A DNA stretch of 64,000 bases from Proteobacteria bacterium 005FR1. GTDB lineage: Bacteria; Pseudomonadota; Gammaproteobacteria; Pseudomonadales; Cellvibrionaceae. Position numbers and translations under genes: made by a program. Numbering within the stretch: the stretch's first letter is position 1; every line of letters starts with the position of its first letter. The stretch lies in the NCBI GenBank assembly GCA_026192395.1, contig WACF01000001.1, positions 552,977 to 616,976 of the forward strand. The letters are read 5' to 3'. A model generated the notes under the pieces. The model was not told the origin of the DNA and made no database searches. It saw only the letters and a list, made by a program, of their open reading frames with translations. This document shows positions 35,736 to 44,000 of this stretch, piece by piece.

Positions 35736-37106
35736 ATGGGAGCCGCTAAACGATTTTTCATTGCCCTCGGGATGCTTTTCGTGCTTGTCGGAGCGCACGG
35801 ACAGCAACAAGCCAGTGACGTAAGCTATCGTCCAGATGTGACCTTCACTTTGCGCACCGATATCGCGGGCGGGAGACTGGTGTATGTCAGCGAAGCCGGT
35901 GATACAGAAGGTCAGGTGAACCCGGACCTCGAAGTCCCGGAGAACGCGGTAGTTCAAATCAATGTCATCAATGGAGACGGCGCTGTCCATGATATCGCTC
36001 TCCCCGCATTTGGTGTGCAATCGGACCAGATAGTTGGCAAAGACTCGGCTACGGCAGTGGTCTTTCGGGCAACAAAGGGCGGTACTTTCGAATACCTTTG
36101 TACGATCCCCGGTCATAAAGCTGCAGGCATGTTTGGCCGCATCGTCGTCGGCGCTCAGCAGGTCCAGGCACCCGGAGACGTGATAGATATCTCCAAGAAC
36201 CCTTTGGAAGTTGGTGAGCCTGTAGGCAGGCGGCAACCCCGTCATGTCACGCTAGATCTGGTGACCACGGAAGTGGAAGCCAAGCTGGGGCCCGATGCTA
36301 CCTATCGCTACTGGACCTTCAACGACACCGTGCCAGGCCCTTTCCTGCGGGTTCGTCAGGGCGACACGATTACCGTTAACTTGGAGAACGCCGAAGACAG
36401 CCGTCACGTTCATTCGGTTGATTTTCACGCGGTGACCGGCCCTGGTGGCGGTGCAGCGGTAACTCAGGCGGCCCCCGGGGAAAGCAAGAGCTTCACTTTC
36501 AAAGCCTTGCATCCCGGGCTCTATGTCTACCATTGCGCGACGCCGATGGTGGCGCAGCATATTGCCAATGGTATGTACGGAATGATCCTTGTGGAGCCTG
36601 AAAATGGGCTGGCCGAAGTGGATCGCGAGTTCTACATCATGCAGGGCGAACTCTATACGGTTCAGCGCTACGGGTCTCGCGGTTTACACGAGTTCTCACG
36701 GAAGAAAATGCTCGATGAGCGACCGGAGCACATGATGTTCAACGGCACCATGGAAGCGCTGACCAAGACCTACAAGTTGGAAGCTGAAGTCGGCGATGCC
36801 GTTCGCATTTACTTCGGCGTTGGTGGCCCCAACCTGGTCGCTAGTTTCCACGTGATCGGTGAGATTTTTGACAGGGTCTATGATGAAGCTTCGCTAACGA
36901 GCTCTCCTCTCACCGGTGTTCAGACGACACTTGTACCGCCCGGTGGCGCAACGATTGTGGAATTCAAAGTCGATTACCCCGGGAAGTACACTATCGTCGA
37001 CCACGCGTTGGGTCGACTTGAGAAGGGTCTTGCGGGTGTGCTCACGGTGAAAGGAAAACCTGATCCGGAAACCTTTAAGCCAGCCAAAGAAGAGCCGGGC
37101 CACTGA
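35736..37106 (+). CDS. nirK: Copper-containing nitrite reductase with extra N-terminal cupredoxin domain
   Basis: 456 residues with signal peptide (FFIALGMLFVLVGAHG). Residues about 30-140 form an additional cupredoxin domain with a full type-1 site (H85, C122, H127, M132). The following two domains are a complete NirK: type-1 ligands H226, C267, H275 and M280, type-2 ligands H231, H266 and H372, and catalytic D229 and H332 (segments HVHSVDFHAVTG, VYHCATPMVAQHIANGM, SFHVIGEIFD). The enzyme reduces nitrite to NO in the periplasm. Three-domain NirKs are known in a minority of bacteria. No nor, nos, nirV or NO-sensing regulator is in the window. ATG 35736 has AGAGAG upstream. Confidence 0.94.
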   Translation: MGAAKRFFIALGMLFVLVGAHGQQQASDVSYRPDVTFTLRTDIAGGRLVYVSEAGDTEGQVNPDLEVPENAVVQINVINGDGAVHDIALPAFGVQSDQIVGKDSATAVVFRATKGGTFEYLCTIPGHKAAGMFGRIVVGAQQVQAPGDVIDISKNPLEVGEPVGRRQPRHVTLDLVTTEVEAKLGPDATYRYWTFNDTVPGPFLRVRQGDTITVNLENAEDSRHVHSVDFHAVTGPGGGAAVTQAAPGESKSFTFKALHPGLYVYHCATPMVAQHIANGMYGMILVEPENGLAEVDREFYIMQGELYTVQRYGSRGLHEFSRKKMLDERPEHMMFNGTMEALTKTYKLEAEVGDAVRIYFGVGGPNLVASFHVIGEIFDRVYDEASLTSSPLTGVQTTLVPPGGATIVEFKVDYPGKYTIVDHALGRLEKGLAGVLTVKGKPDPETFKPAKEEPGH

Positions 37107-37113
37107 ACTGGGT

Positions 37114-37132
37114 TTTACCCCGGTTGGGTAAA
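37114..37132 (+). terminator. Weak stem-loop after nirK
   Basis: TTTACCC (37114-37120), loop CGGTT, GGGTAAA (37126-37132): a 7-bp perfect stem eight bases past the nirK stop. No T-run follows, so it is a weak candidate for a nirK terminator. Confidence 0.3.
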
Positions 37133-37309
37133 GCGACAGCTGCTGTCTGCTCCTGGCGGCGGACCTGAGCTATCGACGCAGCCGCGCTCACGGGTGACGG
37201 GTCCGGTGCCAGCGACATGCGTTTGGAAAGCTGATGTGGAGAGCCCACGATATGGTTGCGCTGGGTGAAATCAGCGCGCACGCAGATTGGCAGCTCCAAA
37301 TTCCTTCCG

Positions 37310-39910
37310 CTACTGAACAGGCCTGACTTCGACATCGAAACAGCTTCGTTCCGGGGAAAATGTGGAAGGATTGCCATCGGCGAATCGATATTCGGTGACC
37401 GTCATCACGTAGGTTCCCGTCGCGAGCGTGTTGGTCGTCGAGTCTTCCATGTTGGCTCTGCAACCGCGACCTGCATGGATCAGCTGTCCCTGTCGGAACA
37501 GTAGAAAATCCGGGTCGCTGTGAATATTCTCCTGGCAACCCTGGTCCGGGGAAACCGGCGATGTAGGTGGATTCACATTTTGCACGGTGATGCGATAACG
37601 CGCGCTTTGATCCACAGACAGCCGCAAATAGCGAAATACCGCTAGCTTGTTGCCGCTGTGAGCCCGATCATACTGACCGCTACTGCAAACGCGAACGATC
37701 TGCCCGTTGGGGAAAATGTCGGAGTAAACAGGCAAGACGTCAGTCCCGAGGCCATTCTCGGAATCATTGGTTTCATTCGTCCCGTAGGCATCGCTGCCGG
37801 TCACTCCGTGGCTTTGTAAAAGCATATCGACCGCCAGCGTCTGGTCCGGTACCTGGGCCTTCAATGCCGGCGCAAAGCTGAAGATGCTGGTGAGCGCCGG
37901 GGTAGTCGCCTGGTCACCCACGAACGCATGGTAAACCGGTGCGAAACCAATTCCGACGTCATCATCATCCGCAGCGGTGTCGTCCCACAGATCATAGATA
38001 ATGCTGGCGATCGAGACTTCGTTGAACCAGCCGGACACGCCGAAGCGATCATCGTCCATATTCATTCCGAACCCTGCGCTTTGATTTGCCCCGGAGGTAT
38101 CGCAATACTGCGGATCCGCCAGGATCATTCCCGCCAGCGCGCTGGCCCAGCCTTCGCCGAAAGCAAGTCGCATATCGAGGCGTTGCCCGAGATTGTGCGG
38201 CCCGCCGATACTGTCGGAACGCGAGAAATTGTCCTCGAAGTAATGGCCCCACTCGTGAGCGATCACGTGTGAATCATATTCCTCCGTGTCATCGTCGGCC
38301 TTTCCGAGCAGAAACATCGAATCGAGTGCCGGATGGTAGAAGGAATTGCCGATTTCTCCGCGATCGATTTGCAGTCCATCAGGTCGGTAGGTGGTGTTGT
38401 TTATGCTCCAGAATACATCCAGAGGCGGAAAAAATGCTTGCGGGTCCGCCGCCTTGATCAGCGAAATGCCTGAATAAATTGTATCGAGAACTGCAAAGGG
38501 TGCCGCCGCCCGGTGGTTGGCATAACGACTACCATTCCAGCCGCTGTCCGCTACAAGGTTCAGCTGATGACTGTGTTCCATCACGAAGGCTGTGCTATCG
38601 AGAACGTAAAGCGGCCGATCGGCGAGCGGCAGATTCGTCGCGCTGGTATTGTCTCTCACTTCTACGTCCCAACCGGGATTGCCGCTTTGTTTCAACTCCG
38701 CTCTCACTCGAATGAACACTTCACGTCCGGCAGCAATTTCAAAGTGATACGCGCCTTCTTCCGAACTCACCGTGGACTCCAGGACGGCATTTGTCGCTGC
38801 CTCGACCACTTGCACTGTCGCCCCGCGAATCGGCCGCAGTTGTGAGGCTCCGTAGTTCAGCCCTCGGCAGCTGTCGTTCACTGGGATGTGTGAATAGCTC
38901 AACGTGCCCGTCAGAATGGGCGAGGGCTGATCTTCTACAGTGACGAGGACCGAATCCCGGGCTTCCAAGCCGTTGAGGTCGGTCACTGTCAGCTCAAACG
39001 TCAGCGTGCGCGATGTGCCGGGCTCCATCTCGGGAGCCTGAAAGCTGGCGGTGGCGCTCCCAGCGCCGTTGAGCGTCACGGTGGGCTCGCCGGCTATTTG
39101 CGCCCAGCGGTAGCTAAGTTCAGCGCCCCCTCCTCCGCTGCCAACCAGCGTCACGAGGTCGGCTTCGATGACCGTCTGATCCCGCCCGGCGTCCGCACTG
39201 ATGGGGATTGGCTGATCCTTCACGGTGACCGTCACCGAGTCCTGCGCGGCGGTGCCGCTGTGATCCGTGACTGTCAACGTGAACGTGAAGCTTTGCGATG
39301 TGCCGGCCTCCATTTCGGGAGCCTCGAAACTGGCCGTAGCCGTATCGGCGCCGCTCAGCGTCACAGCCGGTTCGCCGGCCGTCTGCGTCCACTGATACCC
39401 GAGCTCACCGCTCCCCTCTCCGCTACCGACTAGCTGCACGACGTGGCTTTCAAATACCGTCTGATCGGCTCCGGCACTGGCGCTGACCTCTGGAGTGTCG
39501 TCGGCGGGATCATCGTTATTATCAGGCGGCGGATCGTCGCTCGGATCCAGAGGAGGATCTTCGGAGTTGTCCGGCGGTGGATCGTCACTCACATCCGGTG
39601 GAGGATATTCGGTCGAATCCGGTGGCGGATCCTCGTTGGTATCCGGTGGGGTATCGTCGCTGGTGTCCGGGGGAGGATCGTCGCTCGAATCAGGTGGCGG
39701 AGCGTCGCTGCTGTCGGGAGGCGGATTATTGACGCTGACAGGTGGCGGGCTGTCGCTGCCGCCGCCCCCTCCTCCGCAGCCAGCGATCGAAAGACTGGCG
39801 ACCACGAGCAGCAAGGTGCTCAGTGACCGGAAACGGATGATCCGATCGCTGGGCTCGCTGGAGCTCGGTGCCCACAACCGCGATCCGCGTACTACTCCCT
39901 GGTCCGTCAT
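37310..39910 (-). CDS. PKD-domain metallopeptidase-like lipoprotein with octapeptide repeats
   Basis: 866 residues. A lipobox (SIAGC, C45) is followed by a Gly run, nine Pro/Asp octapeptides (63-134), two PKD/REJ-like domains (about 145-240 and 240-335), a carboxypeptidase-regulatory-like domain (about 345-430) and a zincin-like region with HEWGHYFED (H552, E553, H556) and the downstream FGEGWASAL (about 582-590), where the Glu could be the third zinc ligand. The C-terminal part ends in a beta-rich domain with several Cys. I infer a surface-exposed metalloprotease; the peptidase class is not certain. Convergent with nirK. Confidence 0.8.
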   Translation of the reverse strand: MTDQGVVRGSRLWAPSSSEPSDRIIRFRSLSTLLLVVASLSIAGCGGGGGGSDSPPPVSVNNPPPDSSDAPPPDSSDDPPPDTSDDTPPDTNEDPPPDSTEYPPPDVSDDPPPDNSEDPPLDPSDDPPPDNNDDPADDTPEVSASAGADQTVFESHVVQLVGSGEGSGELGYQWTQTAGEPAVTLSGADTATASFEAPEMEAGTSQSFTFTLTVTDHSGTAAQDSVTVTVKDQPIPISADAGRDQTVIEADLVTLVGSGGGGAELSYRWAQIAGEPTVTLNGAGSATASFQAPEMEPGTSRTLTFELTVTDLNGLEARDSVLVTVEDQPSPILTGTLSYSHIPVNDSCRGLNYGASQLRPIRGATVQVVEAATNAVLESTVSSEEGAYHFEIAAGREVFIRVRAELKQSGNPGWDVEVRDNTSATNLPLADRPLYVLDSTAFVMEHSHQLNLVADSGWNGSRYANHRAAAPFAVLDTIYSGISLIKAADPQAFFPPLDVFWSINNTTYRPDGLQIDRGEIGNSFYHPALDSMFLLGKADDDTEEYDSHVIAHEWGHYFEDNFSRSDSIGGPHNLGQRLDMRLAFGEGWASALAGMILADPQYCDTSGANQSAGFGMNMDDDRFGVSGWFNEVSIASIIYDLWDDTAADDDDVGIGFAPVYHAFVGDQATTPALTSIFSFAPALKAQVPDQTLAVDMLLQSHGVTGSDAYGTNETNDSENGLGTDVLPVYSDIFPNGQIVRVCSSGQYDRAHSGNKLAVFRYLRLSVDQSARYRITVQNVNPPTSPVSPDQGCQENIHSDPDFLLFRQGQLIHAGRGCRANMEDSTTNTLATGTYVMTVTEYRFADGNPSTFSPERSCFDVEVRPVQ
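39509..39724 (-). repeat. Nine tandem 24-bp coding repeats (Pro/Asp octapeptide)
   Basis: Nine octapeptides of consensus PPPDxSDD (variants PPPDSSDA, TPPDTNED, PPPDSTEY, PPLDPSDD) fill exactly 216 bp. It forms a stiff acidic stalk between the lipid anchor and the PKD domains. Such repeats often vary in copy number between strains. Confidence 0.85.
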
Positions 39911-40151
39911 TTAACTCTCCTGGTCACCTCCGACGATGCTGATACCCAGCAGTGCCAGAGTTGGACCATGGAGAAGGTCAAACAGATCCGTAATGCTCGG
40001 CAATAGGCGCTTGTCTAGCCTCGCGTCCGAAGCCGGTCACAAAAGCTGCGCGTCGCCGTAGACGGCTCCGAAATACCAGTCACGGGTGATGGAACTTTTG
40101 CAGATTACCGAACAGCGACTTAAGACTGCGGCCTGGCACGCGAGCAGCGTG

Positions 40152-40868
40152 TCATCGGTACTTGCGCCCGAGGTAGACCGTGTTGCGCGCGGGTTCATTC
40201 TGGAAGGGATTGTCGAACGTGATCACCTGCGCTTCGACGTCTCGAAAGACCTGCGAAAGCACGGCGATGAAGCTTTCATCCGGAGGATCGTTGGACCACA
40301 TGGCGAATACACCACCCGCGACGAGCTGCTTTGCCATGGCCGCGAGCTTTTCCGCATTGTAAAAGCCTGCGTTGGCGCTGTTCAGATGGTCGCTGGGCGA
40401 GTGATCGATGTCCAGCAGTATCGCCTCGAATTGCTTGCCGGGCTTACCCGGATCAAAGCCGGTCAGAGCCAGTTCGAAAAAACTGCCGTGGATGTACCGG
40501 CAGCGCGGGTCCGAACTGATTTTTCCTCCCAGCGGCACTTTGCCGTCCTTGTGCCAGCCGATAACCGGCTCGAGCGCTTCCACTACCAGCAGCTCGGCGA
40601 CTCTTTCGCTGTCCAGTGCTGCCGCGGCTGTGTATCCGAGTCCGAGCCCGCCTACTACAACCCCCAGCTGGTTTCCCTCCGCGGCCGCGAGCCCCAGGTC
40701 CGCCAAAGCGACCTCCGCATCAACGAACATGCTAGACATGAGGAACTCGTCGTTCAGCTTCACTTCGTAGATATCACGGTCGGCTATGGCGGGGATCCTG
40801 CGCCTGCGCAGCGATATCTCCCCGAGCGGCGATTGTTGTACATCGATTTCCTCGAACAGACGACCCAT
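40152..40868 (-). CDS. Spermidine-synthase-fold methyltransferase-like protein
   Basis: 238 residues with a Rossmann methyltransferase/aminopropyltransferase core: VVVGGLGLGYTAAAAL (glycine motif), LLVVEALEPVI after strand 2, and the acidic AILLDIDHSPSDHL, which in polyamine synthases is the D-D/S region; the N-terminus EISLRRRRIPAIADRDIYEVKLNDEFLMSS split over residues 15-45 resembles the tetramerisation sheet. Whether it moves aminopropyl or methyl groups is unknown. The frame opens at 41000; ATG 40868 with AGAGGATTACGG upstream is preferred. It is downstream of the OmpA-barrel gene by 174 bp on the same strand and may not belong to that system. Confidence 0.75.
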   Translation of the reverse strand: MGRLFEEIDVQQSPLGEISLRRRRIPAIADRDIYEVKLNDEFLMSSMFVDAEVALADLGLAAAEGNQLGVVVGGLGLGYTAAAALDSERVAELLVVEALEPVIGWHKDGKVPLGGKISSDPRCRYIHGSFFELALTGFDPGKPGKQFEAILLDIDHSPSDHLNSANAGFYNAEKLAAMAKQLVAGGVFAMWSNDPPDESFIAVLSQVFRDVEAQVITFDNPFQNEPARNTVYLGRKYR

Positions 40869-41042
40869 TCCGTAATCCTCTATGAATAGAGCCGGGAATG
40901 GTAACAGACCAGCGGACTTTCTCGAATAACAGCCTGGGAGAAACCAGCCAATTTCACGTCCGGGTTGGCGACCGACGGTGCGCAGAAGATTTTTCCGCAA
41001 GCAAAGCGTTCACCTCGAGCAAGATCATCAGCGTGGTGCATT

Positions 41043-44000
41043 TCAGAACTTGCCAATGGCATTGATGAAAAAGCCTTTGCTGTCGTAGTCGAGGTCGGTA
41101 AGGTCGTCGGAGAAATCAGTGGCGTTGTAACCAATCCCGACTTTCATGTTCTGGCCCAAATGGCGGTAGATCGCCGCAAGCAGACCGTTGCGACGATCCT
41201 GAGCGTCGGGTAAATCCAGCAGGCGTGCTTCGAGCAGCGCGTCCCAATCGTGGGTGAAGTGCCAGTCGGTACGCAGAACGTAGAGCGCTGCATCGCTGCG
41301 GAAAAATTGCGGGTCTACCCGATCGAGGCTCAGCTCGCCACGTCGCACCGCGTATTTGCCCCCCACGCTCCAGCGCCGGGTGAGATCGTAGGTAATGTCC
41401 GCCGAGAGAATATGGCTTTTTTGGACGTACTCCGCCGCGGTGTTGACCAGGATTACCTGATCGGTAGTCGGCATGTTGTAGAAGTAGGTGTATTTGAACA
41501 ATGCGTTGAGCCGATCATCGCTCACCGGACGGTAGGCATAGCCCAGTACCCCCTCCGCGAAGCTGCCATCGTAAAATTCGCCTTGTGAGCTTTCGCTTTC
41601 CGACAGATTGAGTTTGGCGATCAGGCGCCAGTCATCACTGAGCTGCACCTTTGCACTGTTTTTGGTGAGCCAGGTCGTTCTCTCCGAAACCAGTGCCGTT
41701 TGCGGATCTTCGATATTATCCACACGGTATTCCAGCGCGCTGGCGATTGCGGATTCGCCGAGGCGATAGCCGACCTTCAGCCCGACTGCTTTACGTTCGA
41801 TCTCCGCCGCCGTTTGCCAGTCGCTGAGGGTGGCGATATCCAGGTTCGCGCCGAAGTTCCAGCGATCGAAGAGCGCCATGTCAACGCCGGCGGCATGGGT
41901 CAGGCCGGTAGGCAATTCGCCGTAGGTGTAGCGTTCTTCCATATACATGCTGGTGGTATCGGAGTAGCGGGTACGAAAGCCGGAAACAAGGCTGCCTTTG
42001 CGTGCACGCACACCATTATCGCTACGTTCGTTCTCGAGGGCATAAGTCAGATAAATATTGGTGCGATCGGAATACTGAAATTCCGTTCCCATCCTGCCGA
42101 GATTGCCGAGGTCCCCACCGGAAATTTCCCCACTGACGGCCATGCGATCGGAAAACCGGTAGCGTCCTCCTATGCCAGCCCGATCATTGTCGTCGCGGTT
42201 ACCCGATGAGGACAAGGTGCTTTGCAGGAAGCTGTAGGCCGACCAGTTTTCCGTGGATTCATACTCCCCCTGAACGCGAAGATCGGTGCGCTTGCCCTCT
42301 TCCTGCGTGACGGGGACGACAGGAGAATTGTCGATGCGCTCGTCGTGGCGGATGCCGCTGCGGATACTCCAGTGATCATTGAGCCGGTAATCCGCATCGA
42401 TTTCAGTGGCCGTGGTTTCCAGGCCCAGGTTCTGCTCCTTCACGTCCAGTTTGCCCAGGATGTCCAGCGTTGCGGTTACCGGTACTCTCAGCGTTGTGCC
42501 GTACTGCTGCAAGTCACGTGTGGTTTGCAGGCCAGGCGCGGCGTAACCAGCGTCCAGACTTTGCACATACCAGGTCATCTGTCCCGCCAGCCGCTGGTGC
42601 AGCTCGTTTAGCGCGAGACTGCTTTCCAGTCGGATGCCATTGGCGCTGGCACCGACATCGGCTACGGAAGCTGGGTCGAAAGTGAAACCGCCATCGACGG
42701 AGTTCAGCGTGTTGACGCCCGCTCCGTCGCTTTGGGAAGCCTCCAGCTTGATCCAGGTCGCGGAGTTTTTGCGCCAGGTCAGATCCACGCCGCCGAGACT
42801 TCCCTGTACGTCTTCCTCTTCATTGTCGTTGACGGTAAGACCCAACCGAAAGCTGTCGCCGAACCAGTAATCTGCCTGGCCGCCCACCGAGAGTGTATTC
42901 AGTTCGGTGAAACCGGGCGTGTACTCGTAGCGGCTGACCAGAAACACCTGATTGCCATCGCCGACATCGCTATTGATCAACATGGCGTCGGCAATGGAGG
43001 GCGACAGCGGCTCCGTCAACAGTACGCGGCCCTGAAAATAGTCGATGTCGTAATCGAGGCCGGGAATCAGATTTTTTACCGCCAATACCAGACCGGAATC
43101 CCTGTCTCGCACCTCGACCCGGATGCGCTCCGAGCCTTGCAGAATATCCTGATGGCGCAGGTAGTAGAGTGAACCGCCGGTACCGCGGAATTCATCACGG
43201 CTCGCCACGGTGCCCGGGTCCGCTGCGAACAGATCGACGCTATAACGCGGGTCGCCGAAGCCGGTGAGATCGTCCCCTTGCAGGTGAACATTGGCACCGT
43301 AGAGCGTGCGGTCCACATGGGCCAGGCCATTGCCGCTGTAATGGATATCGAAGTTACCCCACAGGCCGTAGTTATCCTGCTGCTGTAATTTGAGATAAAA
43401 CTTGCCCAGCGTAGGCGCGCCCTCTTCCACCGTGCTGTCATCGCCGAAGGTGGGATAGTAATAATCAGGATCGATGCGACGGAACATCGCATCGGGGCTT
43501 TTATCCATGAAGTTGCTGAACAGGTCGCCGACCTCTCCTTCGCGGGTATCGGCGCTGGCGCTCAGCCACCAATCACGGCCAAACTTTCCGCGCGTAAAGA
43601 ACGCAAGACGCCCGTCGATATTCACGTCGTTGTCGAAATGGACTTCGTCCTGCGTTACCAACCTGGCCGGTCCATTGGTGTTGTCCCGCGCGACGGTGAG
43701 GTCGGCGATCCCCACGTAGAACCAATCGTTCTCCTCGAGCTTGAAGTCCCGGAGGAATAACTCACCGTTACCCTGCTCATCAAGCACGGCCACTTCGACC
43801 GTATGCAATCCCGCCGGCAACAACTCTTCAGCCACGAAGGTCCTGTCGTAGCCCAGGGGCACCGGACGCCCGGCAACCCAGATGGAATAGCCTTCAGGGA
43901 TCTTGTCTCCCTGCACCCGAACCGATCCACCGCTGAGTGGAATTTGCTGTTCAGCAAGCCGCGTTTCACCGAAACCGGTCAGCAGCTCCCGTTCCTCATC

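Noticed and set aside
35418-36245. Open 5' extension of the copA frame across nirK
   Set aside because: It is antisense to the start of nirK and has no heavy-metal domain; ATG 35417 has its own ribosome-binding site and starts at the first CxxC domain.
39509-39724. Possible CRISPR or non-coding tandem array
   Set aside because: The 24-bp units are contiguous, stay in frame and encode a regular octapeptide inside a large gene; there are no unique spacers.
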